A program made the translations under genes and the position numbers. Of a DNA stretch of 64,000 nt, positions 8,766-16,763 are shown piece by piece. This stretch comes from Sphingomonas sp. DG1-23 (GTDB taxonomy: Bacteria > Pseudomonadota > Alphaproteobacteria > Sphingomonadales > Sphingomonadaceae), in the NCBI RefSeq assembly GCF_030730875.1, contig NZ_JAVAMA010000006.1, positions 1-64,000 on the forward strand, written 5' to 3'. Numbering within the stretch: position 1 is the stretch's first letter; each line of letters starts with the position of its first letter. The notes beneath the pieces were generated by a model. That model worked only from the letters and a program-made list of their open reading frames with translations. It was not told the DNA's origin and made no database searches.

Positions 8766-9006
8766 TCGCCCTCCGATGCGATGCCGTCTTCGGTCAAAGC
8801 CTGCCGCAGCCGATGGTTGCCGCGACTAAAGTAGATCAGCACGATTATGGCGGAGGAAGAGAACGGCACTCGCTTCGACGGATCCCCGCCTCCGGTCGGC
8901 GCCGAGGGCGAAGCCGCGGGCAGGGATGTCCAGACCGGCCCGGACGGGATCAGGCCTGTCAGCTCATGCGGGAGTGATGTCTGCCGCGGTATCAACAGGA
9001 TCCGGG
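8766..9006. other. Intergenic region between the small ORF and tRNA-Thr
   Basis: About 240 bases in which neither strand holds a convincing gene. Open frames here overlap the tRNA or lack a ribosome site. It must contain the promoter of the minus-strand SDR/GH130 operon, but I cannot pick one with confidence. Confidence 0.4.
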
Positions 9007-9082
9007 TGGTGCCGAGTGCAGGGATCGAACCCGCGACCTTCGGTTTACAAAACCGCTGCTCTACCAGCTGAGCTAACCCGGC
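9007..9082 (-). tRNA. tRNA-Thr (anticodon UGU)
   Basis: The minus strand gives a full cloverleaf: acceptor GCCGGGT pairing with ACTCGGC, D-loop with AGCTCAGCTGGTAGAGC, anticodon loop TTTGTAA (anticodon TGT), T-arm GCGGGTTCGATCCCTGC and discriminator A. The 3' CCA is encoded (9007-9009). The first pair of the anticodon stem (G27-A43) is mismatched; everything else pairs. Confidence 0.95.
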
Positions 9083-9090
9083 AACCACGC

Positions 9091-9113
9091 AAAAAACCGC
9101 GGAAATCCGCGGG
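9091..9113 (-). terminator. Possible Rho-independent terminator just upstream of tRNA-Thr
   Basis: On the minus strand a CCGCGG-ATTT-CCGCGG hairpin is followed by six T residues, a good intrinsic-terminator shape. It sits immediately 5' of the tRNA, so it would stop antisense transcripts coming from the glycosylase gene region. It could also simply be part of the tRNA leader. Confidence 0.4.
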
Positions 9114-9274
9114 TTTCGTGCTTCTGATCGCAGCCGATGGCAACGTCAAGCCTATTTCGCCGCCGCCTCGAGGAGGATGCGATGCGCGCCGCCGGAACGC
9201 GAAAACAGGTGCATCGGTCGCCGCCTGGTCTAGCATCCGGTCCCGAACGGCGTGCGAGACAGAGGCGGAACATC

Positions 9275-10477
9275 GTGAAGGACACTCTCTCTGCCGCCGA
9301 GGCGCGGCGGATCGCCCTCGGTGCGCAAGGCTTCGGCAAGGCGCGCCCGCGCGCTGCAATCGGACCCGCGCATCTCGCCCGCACGATCGCACGCGTCCAG
9401 CTCCACCAGATCGACAGCGTCAACGTGCTGGCCCGCGCGCATTATCTGCCGCTCTTCTCCCGTCTCGGCGTCTATCCGCGCGATCTCCTCGACAAGCTCG
9501 CCTGGGGCAAGCCCCGGCACCTCTTCGAATATTGGGCGCACGAGGCGTCGCTGTTGCCGTTCGAGCTCCACCCGCTGCTGCGCTGGCGCATGGCGCGGGC
9601 CGAGCGTGGGGAGACGATCTGGGGTGGCCTCCGGCGCTGGGCAGGCGAGCAACGCGGCGAGGCCGAGGCATTGCTCGCACGCATCGCGGCCGAGGGACCG
9701 CTTGCCGCTTCCGACATTGCCGAGACGCGCGGCGAAGGCGGATGGTGGGGCTGGAGCGACACCAAGAGCGCGCTGGAATGGCTGTTCTGGGCCGGACGCA
9801 TCACCACCGCGACCCGGCGCGGCAGTTTCGAGCGCGTCTACGATCTCCCTGAACGCGTGCTTCCCGCTGCGGTGCTGGCGCAGCCCACCCCGGACGATGC
9901 CGACGCGCATCGCGCGCTTCTCGCGCGGGCGGGTGCGGCGCTCGGCATCGCCACTGCAGGCGATCTGCGCGACTATTTCCGCCAGAAGCCCGACGACGCG
10001 CACCCGCGGATCGCCGAGTTGGTCGAAGCGGGGACGCTGGTGCCCGTGCGGGTGCGCGGCTGGGGTCCGCAGGCCTATCTGCACAAGGATGCGAGCGTGC
10101 CCCGCCGGGTCACCGGCCAGGCATTGCTCGCGCCGTTCGACCCGCTGATCTGGGAGCGCAGCCGCGCAGAGCGGCTGTTCGGCATCCGCTATCGCATCGA
10201 GATCTACACGCCGGCCGAGAAAAGGGTGCATGGCTATTACGTCCTGCCGTTCCTGCTCGATGGACGCATCGTCGCCCGCGTCGACCTGAAGGCGGATCGC
10301 AAGGCCGGCAGGCTCCTCGTGCAGGGCGCGCATGGCGAGCCCGGCGCGCCGGACGAGGCAGTGCCGCGACTCAAGGAGGAGCTCGACCTTATGGCGCAAT
10401 GGCTGGAGTTGGATGTGGTAGAGGTCGCCGGCGGCGGTAGCATGGCGCAGGCGCTGAACGAGCTTGCCACACCATAG
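9275..10477 (+). CDS. AlkX/YcaQ-like winged-helix DNA glycosylase
   Basis: 400 residues, close to YcaQ (about 410). This family (HTH_42, AlkZ/AlkX) unhooks interstrand DNA crosslinks and excises bulky N-alkyl lesions. The catalytic Q-x-D motif is visible in QLHQIDSVNVLARAHYLPLFSRLG near residue 45, along with the family pattern LFEYWAHEASLLP. Tandem winged helices and a C-terminal beta-barrel region (LLAPFDPLIWERSRAERLFG) follow. The frame extends upstream to 9137, but GTG 9275 preceded by GAGGCGG gives a start (MKDTLSAAEARRIALGAQG) that matches family N-termini. It is apparently monocistronic. Confidence 0.75.
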   Translation: MKDTLSAAEARRIALGAQGFGKARPRAAIGPAHLARTIARVQLHQIDSVNVLARAHYLPLFSRLGVYPRDLLDKLAWGKPRHLFEYWAHEASLLPFELHPLLRWRMARAERGETIWGGLRRWAGEQRGEAEALLARIAAEGPLAASDIAETRGEGGWWGWSDTKSALEWLFWAGRITTATRRGSFERVYDLPERVLPAAVLAQPTPDDADAHRALLARAGAALGIATAGDLRDYFRQKPDDAHPRIAELVEAGTLVPVRVRGWGPQAYLHKDASVPRRVTGQALLAPFDPLIWERSRAERLFGIRYRIEIYTPAEKRVHGYYVLPFLLDGRIVARVDLKADRKAGRLLVQGAHGEPGAPDEAVPRLKEELDLMAQWLELDVVEVAGGGSMAQALNELATP

Positions 10478-10685
10478 CGCGTAATGGGGCCCGCGCGTTC
10501 TGGCGCGAGGTGGGTTGGAGAAGCGTGGCGGGGTCCGGTTCTCGAGCCATGGCGGCGCGGTCGGGGTCTCGCGGCGCGCCTTGCGATTTCTAGATCGACG
10601 GCGTCGCGGGCCAGCAACATGTCGGTCTTCGAGAGTGGGGGGAGGGAGTTGGCAGCGGGGGCTGCCAATCGCTACAGGCGCTCGC

Positions 10686-12311
10686 ATGTTGCGCATCACC
10701 GAATTGACGTTGCCGCTCCACCATCCGGAGGAAGCGCTGCCCGCCGCGATCTGCCGGCGGCTGCGCATCACGCCGCGCGAGCTCGTCCGCTATGTCGTCG
10801 CGCGGCGCGCCAACGACGCGCGCGACAAGACCGACATCCGATTGGTCTATTCGGTCGATGTGAACCTCAAGGACGAGGCGGCGGTGCTCGCCCGCTTCCG
10901 CAAGGATCGCAGCGTCCAGCGCACGCCCGATACCCGCTATCAATTCGTCGCGAAGGCGCCGGAGGGCGGCGTGTCGCCGCGCCCGGTAGTGATCGGCGCC
11001 GGCCCGTGCGGACTGTTCGCAGGGCTGATCCTCGCCCAGATGGGCTTCCGCCCGATCATCCTCGATCGCGGCAAGGTAGTGCGCGAACGCACCAAGGATA
11101 CCTGGGGGCTGTGGCGGCGCAGCGTGCTCAACCCCGAGAGCAACGTCCAGTTCGGCGAGGGCGGCGCGGGCACCTTCTCGGACGGTAAGCTCTACAGCCG
11201 GATCAAGGATTCGCGCCATCTCGATCGCAAGGTGCTGACCGAGTTCGTCAAGGCCGGCGCGCCGCCGGAGATTCTCACCGAGGCGCATCCGCATATCGGC
11301 ACCTTCCGGCTGGTGACGATGGTCGAGAGCATGCGCGAGACGATCGAGGGGCTGGGCGGCGAATATCGCTTCTCCACCCGGGTCGACGGCCTCGACATCG
11401 CGACCGATGCGCAGGGTCATCGTCGCCTCCGCGGCCTTCACCTTCACACCGGCGGCTATCTCGAGGCCGATCATGTCGTGCTGGCGATCGGACACAGCGC
11501 GCGCGACACCTTCGCGATGCTTCATGCGGCGGGGGTCTATGTCGAGGCCAAGCCCTTCGCGATCGGCGTGCGGATCGAGCATCCGCAATCATGGATCGAT
11601 CGGGCCCGGTTCGGCGCCGATGCCGGCAATCCGATCCTCGGCGCCGCCGAATATCATATCTCGCACCACTGCAAGAACGGCCGCACCGTCTACAGCTTCT
11701 GCATGTGCCCTGGCGGCACGGTGGTCGCCGCGACCTCGGAGGAAGGCCGGGTCGCGACCAACGGCATGAGCCAATATTCGCGCAACGAGCGCAACGCCAA
11801 TTCGGGCCTCGTCGTCGCGATCGATCCGGCACGCGACTATCCCGGCGATCCGCTCGCCGGGATCGCGCTGCAACGTCATTGGGAATCGGCCGCCTATGTC
11901 GCCGGCGGCTCGAGCTACAAGGCGCCCGCCCAGCGGCTCGGCGATTTTCTCGCCGGGCGCCCCTCGGAGGTTCTGGGAACGGTGATTCCCTCTTATCGTC
12001 CGGGCGTGCACCCGACCGATCTCGCGCAGTGCCTGCCCGATTTCGCCGTGACGGCGATGCGCGAGGCGCTGCCGGTGTTCGGTCGCCAGATCCCGGGCTA
12101 TGATCATCCCGACGTCGTGATGACCGGGGTCGAGACGCGCACCTCTTCGCCGGTGCGCTTCACGCGCGGCGACGACTATCAGAGCCTGAACACCGCCGGC
12201 CTGTTCCCCGCCGGCGAGGGCGCCGGCTATGCCGGCGGTATCCTCTCCGCCTCGGTCGATGGCATCAAGGTCGCCGAAGCGGTGGCGCAGAGCCTGGGCC
12301 GCCGGGGCTAA
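10686..12311 (+). CDS. FAD-dependent oxidoreductase-like protein (COG2509 type)
   Basis: 541 residues. An N-terminal domain of about 95 residues (RITELTLPLHHPEEAL...) precedes a dinucleotide-binding Rossmann motif GAGPCG at 104-109. Family-typical stretches follow: ESNVQFGEGGAGTFSDGKLYSRIK and GGTVVAATSEEGRVATNGMSQYSRN. The C-terminus, AGLFPAGEGAGYAGGILSASVDGIKVAEA, closes the FAD site. The family is widespread, cytoplasmic and uncharacterised in detail. ATG 10686 is chosen because the product then starts with the conserved N-terminal domain; the frame is open further upstream. It stands alone in the same direction as the glycosylase, 208 bases downstream. Confidence 0.75.
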   Translation: MLRITELTLPLHHPEEALPAAICRRLRITPRELVRYVVARRANDARDKTDIRLVYSVDVNLKDEAAVLARFRKDRSVQRTPDTRYQFVAKAPEGGVSPRPVVIGAGPCGLFAGLILAQMGFRPIILDRGKVVRERTKDTWGLWRRSVLNPESNVQFGEGGAGTFSDGKLYSRIKDSRHLDRKVLTEFVKAGAPPEILTEAHPHIGTFRLVTMVESMRETIEGLGGEYRFSTRVDGLDIATDAQGHRRLRGLHLHTGGYLEADHVVLAIGHSARDTFAMLHAAGVYVEAKPFAIGVRIEHPQSWIDRARFGADAGNPILGAAEYHISHHCKNGRTVYSFCMCPGGTVVAATSEEGRVATNGMSQYSRNERNANSGLVVAIDPARDYPGDPLAGIALQRHWESAAYVAGGSSYKAPAQRLGDFLAGRPSEVLGTVIPSYRPGVHPTDLAQCLPDFAVTAMREALPVFGRQIPGYDHPDVVMTGVETRTSSPVRFTRGDDYQSLNTAGLFPAGEGAGYAGGILSASVDGIKVAEAVAQSLGRRG

Positions 12312-12359
12312 GCTTGATCCGCGGGGGATCCGGGTCGGATCTAACGGTCCGTTCCGTAA

Positions 12360-12424
12360 TCCCGGATGTTGGGCTTTCCCGGAAAACCGCAGGTTTTACG
12401 TCGGAAAGCCTTCAGTCCGGGATC
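12360..12424 (+). repeat. 65-bp REP-like element, copy 1 (inverted relative to 13527-13591)
   Basis: The element contains nested inverted repeats (GGCTTTCC...GGAAAGCC outside, AAAACC...GGTTTT inside) and ends in TTCAGTCCGGGATC. The reverse complement of 13527-13591 matches it at most positions. The two copies flank the DUF1080 gene in opposite orientation. Confidence 0.75.
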
Positions 12425-12549
12425 CACCGCGCCGCTGAATATTTGCCTCGCGATGGGATGGCGACAATGGAGCCTGATGTCATGCCCCTTAAAGCCGCCG
12501 GTCTCGTCACATTCCGGAGAGCGCTGGCGCCACCCCTCGACGCCTGCCC

Positions 12550-13320
12550 TCAATCGAGAAGCTGCAGCTCGATATTCCGAAATTCGATCTGATGGCCTTC
12601 GCTCTGCAGGGCGATATAGCCTTGGTCGAGCTGCAGCTTGCCTCCCGCGGCGGCGATCAGCGGTTGTGCGTCCTTGTCTTGGGGGTCGAGCTCGGGCGCC
12701 GAGAAGCGCAGCACCGGCTTGCCTTCGATGCTCTGGGTGATCTCGCCATTCGGCAGCACTTCCAGCCCGGCACGCGTCCAGCGGCCGACCGGGAGCAATG
12801 GCGAGGAGGAAAGGATGCAGTGGCGCGGATCGCGCTTGCCCTCGAAGATTACCGTCGTGCCCGGGGTGCAGAGATTGCCTGACGGTTCGGCCGTCGGGCG
12901 CGGGACGCCCAACAACTGCATCTCGAGGCTGACCGGGAAATCCTGGTCGCGCCGCATCGTCTCGGGCGCCTGCGCATGGAACATCAGCCCTGAATTGCTG
13001 TTCTGCCAGACCTTGATGCCGGGCAGCGGCTCTCCGAACAGGCGATATTCGAAGCGGATGCGATAGGCCTTGAGCGGCGTCTTCCAGAACAGGTGGCCGA
13101 ACTCGCCTTCGAATTTGGTGTAGTTCTTGTGCGAGACGCGGATCGCGCCGTCCTGCACGGTGAACATGGCCAGCGGATCCTCGCCCAATGCGCGGCCGGT
13201 GATTTTGGGCGTCCAGCCTGCGAGCGTCTTGCCGTCGAAGATGCGCTGCCACTTTGCGTCGGGGGCAGGGGCAGGGGCCGCGCCGAGCAGCGCGAGAGCG
13301 GGGAGAAGAATGAATCGCAT
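12550..13320 (-). CDS. Secreted DUF1080 protein (3-keto-disaccharide hydrolase family)
   Basis: 256 residues with a short signal peptide (MRFILLPALALLGAAPAPA), so exported. It has the jelly-roll DUF1080 pattern: WQRIFDGKTLAGWTPKI near the start, YRIRFEYRLFG, NSGLMFHAQ, SLEMQLLG and a C-terminal IALQSEGHQIEFRNIELQLL. DUF1080 (PF06439) proteins hydrolyse 3-keto-glycosides or bind glycans. It is a solo gene between two inverted REP-like copies. A second DUF1080 gene at 61520 sits with its probable partner oxidoreductase, so this copy may act on products made by enzymes encoded elsewhere. Confidence 0.75.
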   Translation of the reverse strand: MRFILLPALALLGAAPAPAPDAKWQRIFDGKTLAGWTPKITGRALGEDPLAMFTVQDGAIRVSHKNYTKFEGEFGHLFWKTPLKAYRIRFEYRLFGEPLPGIKVWQNSNSGLMFHAQAPETMRRDQDFPVSLEMQLLGVPRPTAEPSGNLCTPGTTVIFEGKRDPRHCILSSSPLLPVGRWTRAGLEVLPNGEITQSIEGKPVLRFSAPELDPQDKDAQPLIAAAGGKLQLDQGYIALQSEGHQIEFRNIELQLLD

Positions 13321-13638
13321 GCGCCGGAGGCTCCCGTAGCTGGCTTACCGAGATGCCGGACATTAGCCGCGCCGCGGGCGAAGACCAGCCCGGACGGCGG
13401 CGACCTCGCTGCGCGATGCCGGAGGCAACCGTCATCCCGGAAGCCGATTTTCTTCAAATCTCTGACTTGATCAGAAAATCGAGCTGTCCGGAATCCACCG
13501 TGCGGCAAGCATCCAGCGGCGCGGTCGATCCCGGACTGAAGGCTTTCCAGCGTAAAACCTGTAGTTTGCCGGGAAAGCCTGACATCCGGGATGACGTGAA
13601 TGGCTATTGGGAATGGAACTTTCCCCGGCGCACGTCGC
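13321..13638. other. REP-rich intergenic region without a gene
   Basis: Holds a GTCATCCCGG-type palindrome at about 13430-13494 (GATTTTCT...AGAAAATC arms) and the second 65-bp REP-like copy at 13527-13591. No convincing coding frame is seen on either strand. It separates the divergent-side start of the DUF1080 gene from the 3' end of the SDR gene. Confidence 0.6.
13527..13591 (-). repeat. 65-bp REP-like element, copy 2
   Basis: The inverted counterpart of 12360-12424. It runs from GATCCCGGACTGAAGGCTTTCC through the CGTAAAACCTG / CCGGGAAAGCC arms to CATCCGGGA. Differences from copy 1 are scattered single bases, so the copies are not recent identical duplicates. Confidence 0.75.
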
Positions 13639-14577
13639 TCAACGTGCCGCTACGACGACCAGCTCTGCAGATCCCGCGGCTGCCAGTTCGCGCTCGGCCT
13701 GGGTGAAGCCGTAGGCCGGCACGATCTCGCCGTTTCGGGCAGTGACGTCTGCCCAGTTCGCCGCGACTTGCTCACCGGCGTTTGCGCCGCCACCGATCTG
13801 GATCCCGTCGGTGAGCGTCACATGCGCCGCGGCGAAATGGCCGGCCCCGGCGCAGAGGATCGCGCGGGTCGGTGCGTCCTCGCCGACGAGCGCGAGCAGG
13901 CCTGGGCTCACCAATGCCGGCGCGAGCAGACCGAGGCTGTCGTCCGAGAGCACGCCGTGCGTCATTTGCGTCGCGGCGGTGGGGGCGAGGCAATTGACCC
14001 GGATGCCGTATTTCTCGCCCTCGATCGCCAGCGTCTGCATCAACCCGACCAGCGCCATCTTGGCCGCGCCGTAATTGGCTTGCCCGAAATTGCCGTACAG
14101 CCCCGAGGACGAAGTGGTCATCACGATGCGGCCATGGCGTTGTTCGCGCATCGTCTCCCACACCGCCTTGGTGCAGATCGCCGCGCCGATCAGATGGACG
14201 TCGACGACGAGGCGAAAGTCGGCGATCGACATCTTCGCGAAGCTCTTGTCGCGCAGGATCCCGGCATTGTTGACGAGGATGTCGATGCGGCCCCAGCGAT
14301 CGAGCACGTCTGCTACCATTGCCGCAACCGCCGCCTCGTCGGTGACCGACGCCGCGATCGCCAGCGCCTCGCCGCCCGCCGCGACGATCTCGGCGGCGAC
14401 ACTGTCGGCGGCATCCTGCGACAGATCGTTGACGACGAGCCGGGCGCCCTGGCTGGCGAGATAGAGCGCGTGCGTCCGCCCGAGCCCGCCACCCGATCCG
14501 GTCACGATCGCCACGCGTCCCTTCAGCGGCGTGCCGCCCGATGCCCTCGCGACTGCTGCCTGCTCCGTCAACGTCAT
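13639..14577 (-). CDS. SDR of the multifunctional-enzyme/3-hydroxyacyl-CoA dehydrogenase type
   Basis: 312 residues. The cofactor motif TGSGGGLGRTHALYLA and the segment VVNDL, followed by NNAGILRDKSFAKM and YGAAKMALVG, match the SDR domain of peroxisomal-type multifunctional enzyme 2 and related bacterial 3-hydroxyacyl-CoA/hydroxysteroid dehydrogenases. An about 50-residue extension beyond the core SDR (EQVAANWADVTARNGEIVPAYGF) is also typical of that group. It probably performs a dehydrogenation step in degradation of the cluster's substrate. GGGAGGG precedes ATG 14577. A 28-bp dyad (14627-14654) lies in its promoter region, suggesting control by the adjacent TetR. Confidence 0.7.
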   Translation of the reverse strand: MTLTEQAAVARASGGTPLKGRVAIVTGSGGGLGRTHALYLASQGARLVVNDLSQDAADSVAAEIVAAGGEALAIAASVTDEAAVAAMVADVLDRWGRIDILVNNAGILRDKSFAKMSIADFRLVVDVHLIGAAICTKAVWETMREQRHGRIVMTTSSSGLYGNFGQANYGAAKMALVGLMQTLAIEGEKYGIRVNCLAPTAATQMTHGVLSDDSLGLLAPALVSPGLLALVGEDAPTRAILCAGAGHFAAAHVTLTDGIQIGGGANAGEQVAANWADVTARNGEIVPAYGFTQAERELAAAGSAELVVVAAR

Positions 14578-14626
14578 GGCGCCCTCCCTGATCTGTGTGA
14601 TGTGGAAGGCTTCCTGCCACCCCATT

Positions 14627-14654
14627 CATTCACTCGCAAGATAGCGAATGAATG
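14627..14654. promoter_or_regulatory. Putative TetR operator, site 1 (upstream of SDR)
   Basis: A dyad starting CATTCACTCGCAAGA and ending GCGAATGAATG, 50 bases before the SDR start. An extra CATT to its left makes a longer palindrome from 14623. The same left half recurs at 15387 and 22380. Confidence 0.55.
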
Positions 14655-14663
14655 TCAGGTGCG

Positions 14664-15338
14664 TTATTTGTTGCAAATGGCGAGAAATCCCGCGGCCATG
14701 AACGACGCCATCCGCTCCTTGACCGCGCCGAAATCGTCCGAGTGGCACAGGCCGTGCGAGAGCTTGTCGATGCGGCCGGTGCGGGCGAGAGTGAGCATCA
14801 ATGCGCCGGTGACGAAGTGATAGCCCCAGAAGATGTCCGCCTCGGCGCAGTCGGGCAGCGCCTTTTTGAGCAGGCCGATCAGGCGGAGCACCACCGGATC
14901 GAAATGCTGATCCATCAGGTCCGCGCCCCAGGCGGGGGTGTTGGCGACCTGCGCGCCGAGCTTGGCGTAATTCTTCCAGCCTTCGCCGCCTTCGATATAG
15001 GTGTCGAGATCGGTGTCGAGAAAGGCGCGCAAGGCACCCTCTACGGTCGGCTTGTCGCCGGCTTCGGCCTCGTAAGCGTCGAGCGCCTGCATCCGGCGCT
15101 CGCTGGTCACCACGGCGCGGCGGGCGAACACCGCATCGAACAGCGCCTTCTTGTCGGCGAAATAATAATTGAGCAGCGTGTGGTGGACGCCGACCTGCTT
15201 GGCGACATCCTTGAGCGTCACGCCGTACAGCCCGTGCTGCGAGAACAGCGCCTCGGCCGCGTCGTAGATCTGCTCCATCGTCTCGGCGCGCTGCTCGGCC
15301 TTGCGGGAGCGGCGAACGGGTTTGGCTATCTGCGTCAC
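14664..15338 (-). CDS. TetR-family transcriptional regulator
   Basis: 224 residues. The N-terminal helix-turn-helix reads GVTLKDVAKQVGVHHTLLNYYFADKKALFDAVF (residues about 40-72), a standard TetR DNA-binding domain. The C-terminal ligand domain is helical with aromatic-rich segments (WKNYAKLGAQ, IFWGYHFVTGALML), suited to a hydrophobic effector such as an acyl-CoA or free substrate. It is divergent from the MFS/esterase operon, with a 28-bp dyad between them, and lies directly upstream of the SDR gene. It is the likely repressor of all three units sharing the dyad, and of itself. Confidence 0.85.
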   Translation of the reverse strand: MTQIAKPVRRSRKAEQRAETMEQIYDAAEALFSQHGLYGVTLKDVAKQVGVHHTLLNYYFADKKALFDAVFARRAVVTSERRMQALDAYEAEAGDKPTVEGALRAFLDTDLDTYIEGGEGWKNYAKLGAQVANTPAWGADLMDQHFDPVVLRLIGLLKKALPDCAEADIFWGYHFVTGALMLTLARTGRIDKLSHGLCHSDDFGAVKERMASFMAAGFLAICNK

Positions 15339-15386
15339 GCTACGTCCATCCGGTGTGGCGGGGCGAGCGTCAAGCCCGTGAAAAGA

Positions 15387-15414
15387 TATTCACACGCGTG
15401 ATAGTGTGTGTTGA
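15387..15414. promoter_or_regulatory. Putative TetR operator, site 2 (tetR/MFS divergent promoter)
   Basis: The left half is TATTCACACGCGTGA and the right half ends GTGTGTTGA. It lies between the divergent tetR and MFS starts. Its right end overlaps a TTGACA (15411-15416), which can serve as the -35 box of the MFS promoter with CATGAT at 15435-15440 as -10 (18-base spacing), the arrangement expected for repression. Confidence 0.55.
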
Positions 15415-15479
15415 CACCGCCGCCGGCCTGCCCGCATGATGCTCCCAACGGCGGACAAAACCGCCGAGAGAGAGGATGC

Positions 15480-16763
15480 GTGGAACCTGAGGCCCCCGGC
15501 AACCGCCGCTGGATCGTGCTCGTCGCGCTGACCTTCGTCTATGTGCTCAACTTCCTCGATCGGCAATTGCTCGGCATCCTCGCCAAGCCGATCCAGGATT
15601 CGCTGCAGATCACCGACGGCCAGCTCGGGCTGATCGGCGGGCTGTATTTCGCCTTCTTCTATTGCTTCATCGCGATCCCGGTCGGCTGGCTGGCCGACCG
15701 CACCCACCGGGTCGGCGTGCTGTCGCTCGCCTGCGCGATCTGGAGCGGCGCGACCATGGCGTGCGGGCTGGCGGCGAACTACGCCCAGCTCGTCGTCGCG
15801 CGGATGCTGGTCGGGTTCGGCGAAGCGGGGGGCGTGCCGCCTTCCTATGCGATCATCACCGACACCTTTCCCCCGGGCAAGCGCGCCACTGCGTTCGGCA
15901 TCTACAATCTCGGTCCGCCGATCGGCGCGGCGCTGGGCATTGCTTTCGGCGCGTCGATCGCCGCGGCATTCGACTGGCGGCATGCCTTCATCGCGATCGG
16001 CGCAATCGGTATCGTCACCGCGGCAATCGTCCCCTTCATCGTCCGCGAGCCCCGGCGCGGAGCCACCGACCCCGGGCGGGTGGAGGCCAAGGCCAAAGCA
16101 CCGTTCTGGGCGACGATCGCAATGTTCTTCAGGCATCCGGTGCTCCTGCTCGCAGCGCTCGGCAGCGGCGCGACCCAGTTCGTCACCTATGGCCTCGGCA
16201 ATTTCGCGGTCCTCTTCCTGATCCGCGAAAAGGGCATGAGCCTAGAGCAGGTCGCGCTGTGGTACGCGCTGGCCGTCGCGATCGGGATGGGGGCGGGGAT
16301 GGTCGTGTCGGGCCGGGTGATCGACCGGCTGACGCGAACCTCGCGCGCCGGCTACGCGACCGCGCCGGCAGTATCGCTGGCAGTCGCCTTGCCTTTCTAC
16401 GTCGCGTTCGTCTGGGCGCCCGGCTGGCCGCTGGCGCTAGCGCTGCTCACCGTCGTGATGTTCTTCAATTATTTCTACCTCTCCGCTGCGGTCGCGCTGG
16501 TCCAGGAGGAAGTTCGGCCCGATCAGCGCGTGCTCTCGGGAGCGCTACTGCTGCTGGTGATGAACTTCATCGGCCTCGGCCTCGGCCCGACCTGGGTCGG
16601 CGCGGCGAGCGACTGGTTCAAGGCCAATGGGTCGCTGCATTCGCTGCAGACCGCGCTCTATACGCTCACGCCTTTCTATCTGATCGCGATCGCATTGTTC
16701 CTCTCGCTCGCGCGCATCCTCCGCGCCGAGGCCCGTCCTGCCGGAAAGGTCGTCCCCGCATGA
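15480..16763 (+). CDS. MFS transporter, Spinster-like
   Basis: 427 residues with about 12 hydrophobic segments. The first helix region (WIVLVALTFVYVLNFLDRQLLGIL) and the loop DGQLGLIGGLYFAFFYCFIAIPVGWLADR are typical of the Spinster/sugar-phosphate-type MFS subgroup common in sphingomonad degradation clusters. GTG 15480 is chosen because GAGAGAGAGG lies at ribosome-site distance. The stop overlaps the ATG of the carboxylesterase (ATGA), so transporter and esterase are co-translated. It probably imports the substrate or a breakdown product across the inner membrane. Confidence 0.8.
   Translation: MEPEAPGNRRWIVLVALTFVYVLNFLDRQLLGILAKPIQDSLQITDGQLGLIGGLYFAFFYCFIAIPVGWLADRTHRVGVLSLACAIWSGATMACGLAANYAQLVVARMLVGFGEAGGVPPSYAIITDTFPPGKRATAFGIYNLGPPIGAALGIAFGASIAAAFDWRHAFIAIGAIGIVTAAIVPFIVREPRRGATDPGRVEAKAKAPFWATIAMFFRHPVLLLAALGSGATQFVTYGLGNFAVLFLIREKGMSLEQVALWYALAVAIGMGAGMVVSGRVIDRLTRTSRAGYATAPAVSLAVALPFYVAFVWAPGWPLALALLTVVMFFNYFYLSAAVALVQEEVRPDQRVLSGALLLLVMNFIGLGLGPTWVGAASDWFKANGSLHSLQTALYTLTPFYLIAIALFLSLARILRAEARPAGKVVPA

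Noticed and set aside
9007..9082. tRNA-Thr as an integration site of a genomic island
   Set aside because: No integrase and no direct repeat of the tRNA 3' end is seen in the flanks within the window.
8645..9088. Minus-strand frame beginning MVAGLAQLVEQRFCKPK
   Set aside because: Its N-terminus is the translation of the tRNA-Thr gene, a well-known source of spurious proteins.
15662..16759. Apparent N-terminal extension fusing an unknown domain to the carboxylesterase
   Set aside because: It is the MFS gene read in another frame; the esterase signal peptide at 16760 and the ATGA overlap show the true start.
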